Notes: generated by a model not told the origin, from the letters alone. 64,000 nucleotides of DNA from Prosopocoilus inquinatus (GCA_036172665.1 CM069872.1:21555001-21619000), one strand, 5' to 3'; positions 34,733 through 47,002 are shown, numbered from the stretch's first letter. Numbers and translations: made by a program.

Positions 34733-34862
34733 TATCGGGTGCATAGAAAAGTGAACTAGTTTAATCGCCGTTGTATATCTCACATTATTTAATAATGCCG
34801 TGTAATGGACTAATGTCATAAATATTTGTCAAAATTCCCCTAGAAGTCGTCTGCACCCGATA
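34733..34862. repeat. 130 bp MITE
   Basis: It begins TATCGGGTGCA and ends with the inverse TGCACCCGATA, with no coding content between. A target duplication could not be defined. It lies in the AT-rich stretch 34550-35000, which otherwise shows nothing. Confidence 0.5.
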
Positions 34863-35002
34863 ATACTTAATACTCTACATACATACATAAATACATATAC
34901 ATTCATTATTTATTATGGGAAAAATACTTGTCTTTAATTGTAGCTACTAGAATACAAGATACTCACATTATTAATTGAAAACAATAGAAAAGAAATTTGT
35001 AC

Positions 35003-35967
35003 TTAATTAACATTATAAATTTCCGCAATGCAACATAAAATTGCACCAAACTTATTTTGGACATTGCTAATAGAGCAACGCCAAACAAATTCATGCAGGT
35101 AACTGCTGAATAAAGCTTCTGATGTTCCACACTGGCGTCGCAATTTGTTTTTCGCGCGCATCCACATTCCTTCCACCTTTTGCGTATGAATATTTGAATT
35201 TAGAGGATTGACGAAGTTTTGTTCATGTTCGTAGATTCTCCCGTCAATATTACCTACGTTATTGTAGCCAGCCCTACCGTCTGACATAATTATTGTGTCA
35301 GGCAATATATAATGTCTAATTACTGCCGTCAATGTTTCCTGAGTACGGTCAGGCATTTTTAGGATCCTCTTTCAATTCCCCCAAATACCCAGTGTCCTGG
35401 TCTCCACTGGCCACGGTGATATTTACTATGAAAATACTTGGACTCGTCAATTTCAACAGTCTTCGGATCTCCATTGTCATCAAACCCACCTATTTCCATA
35501 GGATGGCGTTCTAAAAATTCTTCACACACTTCTCTACAAAAGTTACTCCAGTCCACTATTGTAGAATGGTTTTCTTCACCTAACATTGCTTCCCTCTTTA
35601 TAATGTTTTGTTGGAAGTCAAATGCCCAGCAGTATACTATAATTATTATAGCACGAAACGAAAGTTTGCTTTTTGAGAAGAAAGAAGCATCGCGCAATGA
35701 CTTTCTTTTATGGCATTGGTTACAATACCACGTATAACCATCACATACATCTGATCGTCGATTTAAATGCACGGGTATCTCGCACGTATTAAAATTTAAA
35801 TTATTTCTTATTAATCGCCGAGCAACTAACCACTTTAAATCTTCAAGCTTTTCACCGTTGAAGGTTGCACTCATATTGAATAAACAGATATTATCTTCTA
35901 TAATTTGCTGGTTATTCAAAATATTAACATCTTCTATAATTTGAACAGGGACCAATAGGTCTTCCAC
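35003..35967 (-). pseudogene. Merlin (IS1016/ISXO2-like) transposase, one lesion
   Basis: The N-terminal part contains a zinc-ribbon pair CDGYTWYCNQCHKRKSLRD. The DDE core follows, with the first aspartate in VEIDESKYFHSKYHRG near 35435, the second in IIMSDGRAGY near 35285 and the glutamate in HTQKVEGMWMRAK near 35165. The frame is open from 35967 to a stop near 35359 and then resumes one frame over. The junction GGIERGS/MPDRTQETL lacks about five residues expected between them, which suggests a short deletion with a frameshift. Everything else is uninterrupted to the stop at 35003. The product would be a cut-and-paste transposase. Terminal repeats and the 8-9 bp target duplication were not recognised. 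Confidence 0.85.
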
Positions 35968-36302
35968 GGCGAGCCATTTCTACACTCAGAAAATTGAAAA
36001 TTTTTCTTGGTGGAAGAAAGAGCAAGAGGCAGTAATAATTAACAGTAGATGAAACTTTAAAACTAACTAAAATTTACTTTTATTTTCATTTAAATACTAA
36101 GGGTGAGTCATAAATACCGGCTTATTTCCATTTTCACAGATGGTGAGTAAAGGCAACGTGCGTACAATTCCTATTTCATAAAATCATTCCTGTTAAAGTT
36201 CTTTTTTAACGCAACTCTTGAATTCAACTATCCTACGCATTTCCTTTTACCGTTTTTAAGTAATTTAGATCAATTGCATTAATAAATGTTACTTCCTACA
36301 TT

Positions 36303-36400
36303 TCAGGTATTGCATCCGGAGAAAGGTTCTTTTCAAAATTAAAAGTCATAAGAATTTTTTTGAGATAATACGACTCAACAGAAGTTAAGCATTTTATTTA
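36303..36400 (+). pseudogene. hAT dimerisation-domain fragment
   Basis: The plus-strand frame reads IASGERFFSKLKVIRIFLR and then meets a stop. It corresponds to the VASGERSFSKLKLIK block at the C-terminus of hAT transposases, as seen on the minus strand near 41560 in this window. It is the only readable transposon coding piece on the plus strand here. The flanking 36000-36300 shows nothing recognisable. Confidence 0.65.
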
Positions 36401-36414
36401 TTATTGCAATTGAT

Positions 36415-36454
36415 CATTAAACAAACGTAAATCACCGAACGCCAGCCTAATTAA
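36415..36454 (+). repeat. TTAA-to-TTAA unit, left copy
   Basis: The unit starts ttaaacaaacgtaaatcacc and ends cgccagcctaattaa. A copy with two substitutions follows immediately to the right of piggyBac E at about 38828-38866. The element therefore sits between two copies of a roughly 39 bp stretch that is itself bounded by TTAA. Confidence 0.75.
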
Positions 36455-38827
36455 CCCATTAACGCCCATTGAAAACCCAGTTCTTGTAAAAGTAAACTGT
36501 TGCAAATTTTTACTATTTAAGGTTCTAGAAAGGAGAATACAGAAAAAAAATGAAAGAAATTTTTTTTATTTAAAAAAAAATAGTGTGTACTCAAATGAGT
36601 ACAATGGGATAAAACAGTATAAATTTATTTTTTTGTGTGAAACAATTCAAAACAGTCTCTTTCAACACATAAGATTGATTTGCATTTCTTACAACACCGT
36701 CTTATTCTTGCATGACAAATTACGCATCGCAGTTGTTTCTTCAGCTTTTCAGGAAAATGCCCAACATTATCCTGTGCAATACTGGGTGGAATCGAGCAGG
36801 ACTTTCGTTGAATTTTAGATTGTTTGCCGTTACGTAAGTAATGGCGCACAATGTACCTAGTAAACTGTAACTGAGTCATTTTATTATCGGATACTATTTG
36901 GGATAATTTCCAAGCATTAGTCATGGCTAAGTCCAGCATGTAAGTGAATAAGACCCACCACCATTTTTTACCACGTATTGCAATTCGGTATGTGTTTACC
37001 GATTGATCGCTCAAATCAACTCCCCCCATTCTGTTATTATAATTTTTGAATAGAAGTGGTTGGCGAATATCTGCATATTCTTTCTGTGATTTACACCATC
37101 TTTTTATGTTTGTGAACGGCTCAAATTTATCATGATTGGTAATCATGGAAACGACGTTATTATCAACCCATCTCACAACCAAAAGTTCATTGTATTTTTC
37201 GAAATAATAATCAAAAAAGCCTCTCTGACGTTTTGCCATAGTTTTTGAGGCTTCTATAGGGCACTTTTTTAGTCTATTTTCTCTAATTGTGGCGGTAGCT
37301 CGGAAATCCTTGTCACGCAAACGAATCATCAATGGAATTGTAGTAAAATAGTTGTCAAAGTACACAATATGATCTTTTGGTTGATCTACGTGTTTCAGCA
37401 AGTCAAGTACCACATTAGCACCTAACGTATCAGCTTCGTTTTTCATAGCGCTTTTACCACAGTAAGTATCAAAATGATAGCAGTAACCAGTGGAACTGCA
37501 TAAAAGCCAATTTTTGTATCCGAAACGAGCAGGTTTACCCTTAATAAATTGCTTTGAGGGATGATGTCCAAAATACTTAACCATGGCTTCGTCGATTGAT
37601 AAATAACTATGGAATATTCCCCACTGTTTAAAGTTTTGGTTCAACTTATTCATAAGAGGCCGAAGCTTGAACATCTTATCCACTATGTTGATATTCGAAT
37701 TATCTGCGAAATGAAGATTTTGTTTTATTTCAAGGTATCTGTTTCGCGACATAGCTGATGATACAATATCCACAGATAAATCTTCTTCTGTTGACCAATA
37801 CATTCGTTCTTGAGGGAGTGTATGGTAACCTGTTAAGTATAGAATGCCTATAAATGACATCACTTCTTCTTTGGTAATAATAAATTGGTGGCGATTTTTT
37901 TGAGAAGCGTATAAAATTGATTGTTCAACAATGAGTTCCACAATTGAATTGTCAAACATTTTTTCAAAAATTTGGACAGGATTCAAATTACTTAAATCTT
38001 GTTGAACAATTCGTTTCTTACAATTAAAATCTTGTCGTATTTCGATATCAATTTTATTATAAATGGGGGATTTTTTTGTCCATTTCAAGTCTGTCGTTTG
38101 TCGTTTGGAGGTTTTTTTCAAACGCTTTTGGATTTCAATCAATGGTTCATCGTCACTGCTGTTGAAGTCTTCTGGAGAACGTGTTCTCATTATTTCAATT
38201 GTTCCGGCAACATCTGCAGGCATTTGCTGTGAAAGAATGTCATTTTCATCCAATTCTTCGCTATCAGTAAGAAAATCCGCTGCTGGTGGTACAATAACAA
38301 TATCATCATCTTCTTGAAGTTCTTGTAATGCCTCTGGGAGGAAATTAAAATATCCGTAATATCGCACCGGATCAACATAAAATTTACTTCCACTCATATC
38401 TGCAAATAATAAAAGAAGTATCCTAAATTTATATAATTGTATTTGTATTCACTCTAGCCCATTGTACTCGAATGAGTACAGATGAGTTTTCTAAAAAATA
38501 ACTAAGTCAGCGAAGGCTTATTTTTTTTTTTTGAGTGATGTGTACATCAAATATATACTTTATAAAACACCAATCCAGCGGAAAATAGTTTGAAGTGCTT
38601 TGCTGTTGGCGACAAATAAATAAATTAGCAACGTACTTACCGTCAAAAACTATTGCACTTTTCACTGAACGGAAAACATCATAATATTAACGATTTTTGC
38701 AGTTAGTACATTGTTTTCAATATTCTTAAAGCCATCTGTAATGTCAAACTTATACTTTTGAACAAAAGATGGCAGCACTAAGTAATTTAGTACGTGTACT
38801 TATATAGGTACAGTGGGCGTTAATGGG
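36455..38827 (-). mobile_element. piggyBac element E (complete)
   Basis: The left end is CCCATTAACGCCCATTG after TTAA (36451-36454). The right end, on the minus strand, is CCCATTAACGCCCACTG beside TCAA (38828-38831), a one-base variant of TTAA. Palindromes gtactcaaatgagtac (36587-36602) and gtactcgaatgagtac (38464-38479) lie in inverted arrangement on either side of the ORF, and both adjoin the word ATTGT/ACAATGGG. The length is 2373 bp. Confidence 0.9.
36625..38397 (-). CDS. piggyBac transposase E, intact ORF of 590 aa
   Basis: A nuclear TTAA-specific transposase. The N-terminus is acidic (EELDENDILSQ). The DDE_Tnp_1_7 core runs from about residue 135 to 505, with the catalytic aspartates in YLSIDEAMVKYFG (D269), IVYFDNYFTT (D348) and NRMGGVDLSDQS (D461). 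The W-rich block GKKWWWVLFTYMLDLAMTNA follows. The C-terminal cysteine-rich domain (CVICHARIRRCCKKCKSILC and a final FHTKK) spans about residues 556-590. It closely parallels transposase C in length and layout but clearly belongs to a separate family. The ATG at 38397 is the first in frame. There are no interruptions, and the ends are almost intact, so this copy may be functional or recently active. Confidence 0.9.
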   Translation of the reverse strand: MSGSKFYVDPVRYYGYFNFLPEALQELQEDDDIVIVPPAADFLTDSEELDENDILSQQMPADVAGTIEIMRTRSPEDFNSSDDEPLIEIQKRLKKTSKRQTTDLKWTKKSPIYNKIDIEIRQDFNCKKRIVQQDLSNLNPVQIFEKMFDNSIVELIVEQSILYASQKNRHQFIITKEEVMSFIGILYLTGYHTLPQERMYWSTEEDLSVDIVSSAMSRNRYLEIKQNLHFADNSNINIVDKMFKLRPLMNKLNQNFKQWGIFHSYLSIDEAMVKYFGHHPSKQFIKGKPARFGYKNWLLCSSTGYCYHFDTYCGKSAMKNEADTLGANVVLDLLKHVDQPKDHIVYFDNYFTTIPLMIRLRDKDFRATATIRENRLKKCPIEASKTMAKRQRGFFDYYFEKYNELLVVRWVDNNVVSMITNHDKFEPFTNIKRWCKSQKEYADIRQPLLFKNYNNRMGGVDLSDQSVNTYRIAIRGKKWWWVLFTYMLDLAMTNAWKLSQIVSDNKMTQLQFTRYIVRHYLRNGKQSKIQRKSCSIPPSIAQDNVGHFPEKLKKQLRCVICHARIRRCCKKCKSILCVERDCFELFHTKK

Positions 38828-38831
38828 TCAA

Positions 38832-41244
38832 ACAAACGCAAATCACCAAACGCCAGCCTAATTAAGGCATGATACGAAAGAAGGAAAATTGGTAACGCCA
38901 ACGCAGAAATCTGAATCTTTATTCAGCAGATATCTACATAACCGAATCATTTTCTATTAGCAACGACAAAAATAAATTTGGTGCATATCTGTATTGCATA
39001 GTGGAAACTTACAACGTTAAAGATAAACTTTTTTCTTTTGTTTTAAAATTAATGATTAATAAGTAATAGGTACATGTTATAATTTAAGAAAATGTCAATA
39101 ACCAATAGATCCCGTTATATTATTTTACGACTCGGGAGTCGGAGGGCATTTTAGATTTCAGTGTTAATAGAACTGGCACGTTTTTCAAATGTAGCGACTC
39201 CCATCACTAGACCTTTAGAGGCCTTTCTTGGAATTTTTTCTTGTATGGCAATTTTAGGTATGCCTAAACTGTATTGAAATAACGTATTATATTTCTCGAC
39301 AGATGTTTTATGAAGCTGTTCAAAAGTTCTTATTAAATTGTCCTCTTACTACCCTCTACAAATTATCATTTTCTTTCTGTGAGAAAATACATTAACCAGT
39401 GCAAGCATACGTCCACAATTTCTAAATTTTCAATTTTATAGAATTTGTAAAATGAATACCAACATAGCGATCTTCTCCGTACCGGTTTAAAACCAATTCC
39501 TGTACATAATCAATTTAATAAATTAGATTACTCTGTCACGGATAAGAGAAATGACAGCCTTTAAATATTCTTCATTTCAAGATATATTTTTTTGTTAATT
39601 TAACAATACAGAGAGTTAATAAAAAAGCCTGTCTACCGTTTGGCGGATGCTAGTAGAGATCAAAACAAGGAAAAAATGTTTAATACCCAATACAGGTGTT
39701 CATGCTATGTGTGCACTCTTCTGAAATTTTTATTTTTTACATAAAATTTGAGATCATATATATTTGAAACGTACAGAAGTTTAGTTTCTATGACAACAAC
39801 GAATTGTTTTGTTTTTTTTTTTTAAATATTCAAAGCTATAAATCGTGAACTTTCGTGCTAATACGATCAAGGTATTCGAAAAAGCCACTCCTTTGATTGC
39901 AGGCCTGTTGTGTAATAAGATACAAGCTAATAATACATATTAGTATTTTAACTCATAAGTTGTATAGTTATGTAATGCAATTTATAAGTTACAATAATAA
40001 TATTATTAGCGTGTGTGTTATTATGCAATAGGCCCTAGGTTGTAAAGTTTAAGGAAAATTTCATATGCTGTTAAAAAATTAAATGCAAAATGCTTTTTTG
40101 AATTTCTTGATCGCATTAGAACGAAGGTATACGATTTATAGCTTACATACATTCATACATACTAATTTCGGACTCACAATGGCCTGCAGGTTCCAAATAT
40201 GTAAAAATATACAGGCCATTCCATTTGAAGTAGGAAAGTTAACCTCACTTCCGGCGAAATCGGTTGTGCTACGTTGGAAAACTCAGCTTTTTAATTAATT
40301 TATCGATCCCGAATATTACGTAAAAATAAAAATTTTAAGAGTGATTACGTTTGCATGGACACCTGCACTGAGTATTGGACGTGGATTTATTAGAATTTTT
40401 TTCTTGTTTTGAGCTCAACTATCACCTGTCAAATAGTGTAATTAAGAATTCTCACCGTGTCGGTGTTAGGTACAACAGGCGGATAATAATGACATTCTAA
40501 ATTAAATTGATGAGATCTAACATCCCTCAAGAAAAATTTGATAATGTCGATAAGCAACAGAAAATGAAATTTGTGAGAAAATCGATGTAAATGAGACTAT
40601 TACTGAGTAAAAATAAAATGTACATACGGTAATTTATTTGAATCGCATTTTTGTCGCTTGCGTCCAGAGATTTCTCAGCTCTCCGTAAAATAGATTTTTA
40701 CTGTTGGTAACCCTGCTTCTAGCACTCGGAAACTGGCTGAAAAACAACCTTGCGTCATAGAAATTATTAAATATGTTTTAATTATTCTCAACTATTTGCA
40801 AATTATGCTTTAAGAGAAGCAATATTTCGAACCTGCTCTTATTCCTAGAATAACATCTGCCGTGGAAGAATTTTATGGTCCGCAATAATTTTGTGCCTTT
40901 CCTTTAGAATTTTGTAGAGGTTTCTAGGAAAATGTTGTAGTTGTAGTTTGGCGAATTTTAGGGCTTTTTTTATTGAAATTACAATGTGTGTTAGCATTAG
41001 CATTAGGTAGATAACATAAAAATACACCCTCGTATTTACTTTCCAAAAACATACCTGAAACATACTTTGTCAATGCTACAAATAAAACACTTCATGTCAT
41101 TTTCTTAGACTGATTCATGTTTCTTAGACTGATTCGATGAAACACCATTAAATATATTTTTGATAAACATAGCTTACTTTGTAAATGTTTCAAAAGAAAC
41201 GTTACGTGTTAAAAATGAAATGTTTCACAGATGTTCTTTGCTTA
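38832..41244. other. Unassigned 2.4 kb
   Basis: Mostly AT-rich. A short palindrome cgactcgggagtcg lies near 39128. Open frames of 71-72 codons at 40083-40298 (plus) and 40845-41063 (minus) are unrecognised. Near 40215 the words tacaggccattccatttgaa resemble MITE ends, but no partner was found. Confidence 0.4.
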
Positions 41245-41252
41245 GTGGGTGT

Positions 41253-44200
41253 CAGGACCGTGTGGTAAATCTTCTCAGTATGATGCAAGTCTTCGAAATG
41301 CCGCCCTTTATGTTTTTTTTTAATAACCTTCGATTGCATTTTAAAGAAAAAACTGCACAAAATTTACGAATATTATTTTTATTTAGGAAAATAAACAAAT
41401 ATAATAGTTACAATTACCTTTAACTTTAATTTTAGCAAATTCGTCAATTAGGAATGTGTAGTCTAGAGTGGCAGCCAGTGTAGATTCAATAGAAATTAAT
41501 GACAGATTTCTAAGTTTTGTTTGGCTTATTGAACTTCTTAAGTAATGTTTTATTAATTTTAATTTCGAAAAACTTCTTTCTCCACTAGCTACAGAGACAG
41601 GAAGTGTTAATAAGATTCTCAGAGCTACAGCAGTATTCGGATACAAAGTAATTAAGTTATTTTGGGACAAATAATTTAAAACATCGAAAGGGTTCATAGA
41701 ATACGGTATGCGAGACACATCACGTAATTCTTCTTGAAGATCACTTGCATTTATGTCTGATTCATTTTCGACCGAAAGTATTGACTGGAGACCGTTACAA
41801 TAATTTTCTAACGTTTTATCATATGTACCTTTGAGTTTGAAAATGTCATATAAAAACTGAAAATTTTTGCTATGTGTTTCTAGAAGTGTGAATCGTTCAT
41901 TCAGAGAATTAAGAGTAATGTCAAGCATGTAATAGAAAAAGTTTATTTTAAATTTATTTTCCTCTGTTAAGGGTTCATCAATAGCTTCATAGTCAAACTG
42001 ACGGTTTTTTCTTCTGGCTCTAACTTCAGTTTCGGCAGGAAATTCTGTAGTGCATTCAAGATTCTATGCAATCTCATTAGCAGCAATTTTCATTTGTTCA
42101 TAACCAGATTGTCTATAACTTTTCACCTTTTGTATGGTGTCTGATAACATTCTTACGCAATCTGACAAATTTATAGTTACAGATTGCAATAGTTTCGAGA
42201 CTGAATTTATTTCAAATAAAATATCGTACCAAAGAATTACACCGCATAGAAACTTGTAATTTTTAATATTTCTTGCTAACCCTTTTGCTTTAACTTTAAT
42301 TTCTGCATCTATGTTGACGTTTTCTATCATATGAAATAATGCATCATAGATTTCGCAAAGTTGAAATCGTAAAGGTCTTAACGCGTCTACTCTACTTGAC
42401 CACCTAGTAGCACTCAATGGTTTTAGAGTTAATTGTGAAACATATTTTTTTAACACTTCCCAACGCTTTGTAGAACCAGAAAAAAAGTGTAAAGTTCTTG
42501 TACAACAGAAAAAAAAGTTATTGTTTCTGTAGAAGATGCTGCATCATTCACAACTAGGTTTAAAGAATGGCATGCGCAGGGCACATAAAACACCCTTGGA
42601 TATTTTTCAAGTATTCTATTTTGTACACCCTTTCTTATTCCTTTCATATTAGCTCCGTTGTCGTAGCCTTGCCCTCTAAGCCACTTTAAGTCAAAACCTA
42701 ACTTACCCAAATGTGTTAGAATAAGTTCTGTCAAACCCTTTCCGGTTGAGTCCCTAGCTTCAAAAAAGCCAATAAAGAATTCTTCAATTTCATATTTATC
42801 TTGAGTGGAATTAAAAGCGACAACTCTTATTGTTAATGATAGCTGTTCAATATGACTTACGTCTGGGGTACAATCTGCGATTATCGAAAAATATTTAGCG
42901 ATTTTTGTTACATCGACAATTTTGTTTAAAATTGTATTTCCCATCAAATTTATCAATTCACCTTGTATATTATTGCTTAGATAAGTCACAGACCATTTAT
43001 CAGACTCGCGTTGAACTCTCCTGATATGTTCTTCCATAATTGGATCAAATTCGGAAAGCAATTCTATCAAGTTTAGGAAGTTTCCGTTATTAGCCTGAAA
43101 CAAATGTTCTGTTGTTCCACGAAAAGCTAAACATTTTGAGGCCAATAGTCTAATTATTGAAATAATTCTTTTTAGAACTCCTCTCCAATGCTGAATTTCC
43201 ATATCCATAATTCGTTGATATTCAGCGTCAATAGTTTTTTTCCGCTTTAATCGAATGTCCAATTCTTTCCATGCTCTAAAAGCATTTCTATGATTTACAG
43301 ACTTTTCGTGCATTGTGAGAGCTCTTATAAGATTTCCCCAGTCAGAACAGCCTTTTTTGGGCCAGTCGCTAATACTAGACGAATTATTATCAAATAATAT
43401 ACAACAAAAGCAAAAAACGGCATCATTTGTAACAGAGTAAATCAACCAACTTCTCTCAACTACTTCACCATTGCTCAACACTTTTAAATAATGAGAGGGC
43501 GAAAATCTGCGCCTTCCTTTATTAATAGGAAACTCGAATTGTTTAATTTGATGTGGACCCCTCTCAACCAATATTTGACGAGTTTCGGATGACATGCAGA
43601 AAGGATTCCATAATGCAGGATCAGAAGGAATATCACTGCTATCACTGCCACTGCTACCCGGCTCTTGATGAATTTCTGATGGTGTTATTTCTTGGTTGCT
43701 TTCCACAACTTCTGGAATTGATTGGAGCGGCACTGAGTTTTTATTTTCCAAATCCAGAGTGGTTACTGTTGATGTGGATGCGGACGGTTCCTCTAAACAG
43801 GACTGTTGTACCAAGAATTCCTTCATAACATAGCTTAACTGTTTTTCTTGTTCCTCTTTCTTTAAACGCTTCTTTTTGTATTGACTTCCAGACATTTTTT
43901 TCCTTTTATGTTCCATACTCTAATAAAAATATTAAATAATCATACATTGGCAAACATTTTAAACATGTGATGCACTCAGTCCATGCAAATCCTACCTTTT
44001 TAATTCGAAGCCGCAGAGCCACAACACAATCACTTTCAATGATAATAAGTAACTTGCTACTTCTGGAGACAAACTAACATTAAAGTCAAATATTGTGAAT
44101 AATTTTAAGAACTATCAACACGTAACACGTGCAAATGTCTTTTGTGATAATTGCCGCCTCAGCTTTTATGAACGGCCGCGCGGCCGCTCGCCAACAATGC

Positions 44201-44427
44201 ACTTTTCCAGAATCCGATATCAAAGGGTACCGAAAGTTTAGGCAGAGGAACGTGTTAAATCATAAATCGTATACATCAATATCAGAATAACATATAGAAA
44301 AGCGATGCTTAAAGATTTTTAATTACTGAAAATTTAAAATTCTATTTTGATATCCCTGCTTATGCCGCCCCCTTATGATGCCGCCTGATGCGGCCGCCTC
44401 TCTGTATCATAGCACGGCACGGCCCTG
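41253..44427 (-). mobile_element. hAT element with 8 bp target duplication
   Basis: The flanks are identical: GTGGGTGT at 41245-41252 and at 44428-44435. The left end is CAGGACCGTGTGG. The reverse complement of the right end is CAGGGCCGTGCCG, so 10 of 13 positions match. An 8 bp duplication and CAGGG-type ends define hAT elements. The length of 3175 bp and the transposase relic inside agree. Confidence 0.9.
41383..43916 (-). pseudogene. hAT transposase (TTF finger, DUF4371, dimerisation domain), two lesions
   Basis: The reading starts at 43916 with a lysine-rich leader. A TTF-type zinc finger follows (DPALWNPFCMS near 43600, FCFCCILFDNN near 43395), then the DUF4371/RNase H-like core with IADCTPDVSHIEQLS and GQGYDNGANMKGIRKGV. 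A frame change in a T-run near 42478 follows. The second piece (42064-42456) ends at a TAG near 42061. The third stays in the same frame as the second to the dimerisation block VASGERSFSKLKLIKHYL near 41575, ending at 41383. Apart from one frameshift and one nonsense codon the coding region is continuous, about 840 codons. It resembles the zinc-finger MYM-type/hAT proteins annotated in many arthropods. Confidence 0.9.
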
Positions 44428-44435
44428 GTGGGTGT

Positions 44436-45671
44436 TAATAAGTTACAGGATCTCCCCTAATTTCTCTACCTGATTATTTAGTACTAGATTCTCACGAATG
44501 ATCGATGATCGATGATCGATGCGATGATGACTTGCAGAAAATTTTACGCTTTTTAAGTAGTGAAGTTATGAAATGGTTCTGTATAATTTTATCGTCATTA
44601 TATTAAGAGGAATCCCACCGAATAATGCCATATACGAAAACCATTAAAACGCGCGAAGTCGTAGAGGCTTTAGTTCTTAATCAATTTATTTCATTTTTTT
44701 ACACCACATATTTAAGGACTAGAACTACAAAATGACCAATGGAAATTTCGCTACGATTAGTTGTTAATTAGAAAAAAATAATTAACATTTAAAAATCGTA
44801 GTTGAACTTTAAAGTAAAATTAAATATACTTCCAGTTCATATTTTCGAAAACGCGTTGGTCACTTTGTAGATTGAAGTTTTGTTAACAAAACCGCGAAAA
44901 CAGCTTTAAAAAATATGTATATATAATGTAGTTATGAATTCGCGCGTTTTGCATGTTTTTCATGAATTATTTTCATGAGGCGTGGACGGATTTCTCCCAC
45001 TATCAATTGTGGGGGAGGTAACGAAAGAGGAAGCAAACATATCTTCTCTTTCTGTTCCTCTAAAAATTGTTTAAGAGAATATTGCGGCTGGAAACAAAAA
45101 TTAGCTTGTGACAGGCTGGTGGCAGATCGTATCCGAGCCGGGAGTGACCGAATATTGCCGATGTTTGAAAAATACTTCGAAAGCATTTTGAATCATTTAT
45201 TTACGTGAATTGTAATTTTAACATAGATATAGGCAAAAGAAACGAAAAATTGAAATTACACTTGTACATACTATAAAATTGAAATGTTTGTCGGAAGTAT
45301 GAATGTTAGAAATGTTTGCAACAATGACAATAACGAGAAAATAAGAATAGAAGAAAATATTTTTAAATTAATTACAAAATATTTTAATGTTTGTCAAAAA
45401 ATTTCGAACTCCGTTACTAAATCTTTTCTAAGTGGAATTTTATTAATTATAATAATAAAATTTAATTATGTAAAAGTTTTTGTTATGAATGAATATGTCT
45501 TCATGTAAATAAGCTGTAACACTAATTATGTTTCTATAAAAATTGCTAATTAAAACTTAGAAAAAAATATTAAATTAAAAATATGCGTTGTTAATGAGGA
45601 CAATAAATAATACTAGCAATTGAATATATTTTCGGAAAAAAAATTCAAGTTCAATATTGTTAGTAATTTGA
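44436..45671. other. Unassigned 1.2 kb
   Basis: A short gatgatc-type microsatellite lies at about 44500-44530. Overlapping open frames on both strands at 44932-45208 (77 and 84 codons) match nothing I recognise. The rest is AT-rich. Confidence 0.4.
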
Positions 45672-45675
45672 CATT

Positions 45676-47002
45676 TGCTACGTACCTGTACAGGTGACGC
45701 AGGTGATCGCCGTGACGAAAGTTTCGGCGTCGCCGGCCAGCCCCAGTGGGATAGGGTGGGTAAAACGAAACAAGAATCTACTAGCTCTGATCAAACAAAA
45801 AAAAAAAAATAAACCAAAATAAAGGCGCCACTTAATTTCTTTTAGGCTGAAAGGAACCGCGGGGAAAAATTAAGAAAACCCACGTCTCACCCAAGATATG
45901 TTTTCAATACAGTTTTATTGACACGAAACAACATTAACATTAAACTGAGTCAAAAAATCGATAAACAAACCAAAACATCTAAACTCTAAACAAAAAGCCG
46001 CAACCGCGCTTAAAATGTAAACACCAATCTCTTTAAAGTAAATTAACCGGAACGGTGCGCAAAAAGAAGAGATAGCAGACAGCAACTTTTTGACGTATCA
46101 CAACGCAGTGTGAAGCTGCATGCCGTTTTCCGGTAGCGTAAAATAGAATAATAAACAGGCCAACCTTTTCCCTGTATTTGTCGCTCGTCGGTCGGAGTGT
46201 TGATCAGCTCCAGGTGTCCGCCGGGACTCACGAGACCGTGCCGAAGCGGGGAATGGCCAACAGAGTCAGACGCTCTTGCCGAAAGCGGCACCGAGGTGAG
46301 GAAACCCCTTAACTAAAGCCTGTTAGGAAGAAAGATACGCGATAGAAAGTGTCGAAGCGATACAGAACAACCAACGACTCACCTGTTCGCAGAACTGCTT
46401 GGAAGGGAACAGGCGTAGACAATACGAATGTATTATAACTTTTCACGTGTAACGGAATATAGCCAGCTAAGAAAAGCTGTACTTGTCTTCGTCCACCATC
46501 AATTTTTGGGCGAAAACGTACACAAAGGAAAGCACAACGACACGAAACGGGTTGTTACTACACCGAGAAGAACGAGAATCATTCTGTTCTGACAAAATCG
46601 CTTCGCACCGGCGAACGGAAAGAGATGGGGTTAAAACAAGAAGAGATAGTGTGTCTCCGCCAACCGTGACAGAATCTTACGTCAACGAGGACCAATGGGC
46701 TTAAAGACCAGGGTTCAATTTCTGTGTAGCTAACGTGGGAACGGAATCGCTGATTTCACAATATGGTACAATAATGAGTAAATCAAAAAGGCTAAATAAG
46801 AAGCTATGCGACCGGAGAATTTAACTTTCGCAACCCAAACTTTTCCTTATCCTAACGTTTACAGGAAAATGAATAACATGGGGAAATACTTTGAAAGCAA
46901 ATCGTCGGAGCGCAAAGAATTTGCCGGGCGGTCTGTGAAAATAATTTCACGGGGAACAATATACAGGGTGATTCGGGGTCGGACAGAAATTGAACGGTAA
47001 CA
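45676..47002 (-). repeat. Gypsy A 3' LTR
   Basis: 1327 bp, TG...CA. It differs from the 5' LTR by a 9 bp insertion near 45710 and a handful of substitutions, for example near 46095 and 46145. Minus-strand sequence just before it (tagtaagagcgggat) is a candidate polypurine tract. Confidence 0.93.

Noticed and set aside
44497..44530. gatgatc repeats, considered as a CRISPR-like or satellite array
   Set aside because: Only a few units of seven bases; a simple microsatellite.
44932..45208. Overlapping 84- and 77-codon ORFs on both strands
   Set aside because: No recognisable motif and no neighbours to support a gene; left as unassigned.
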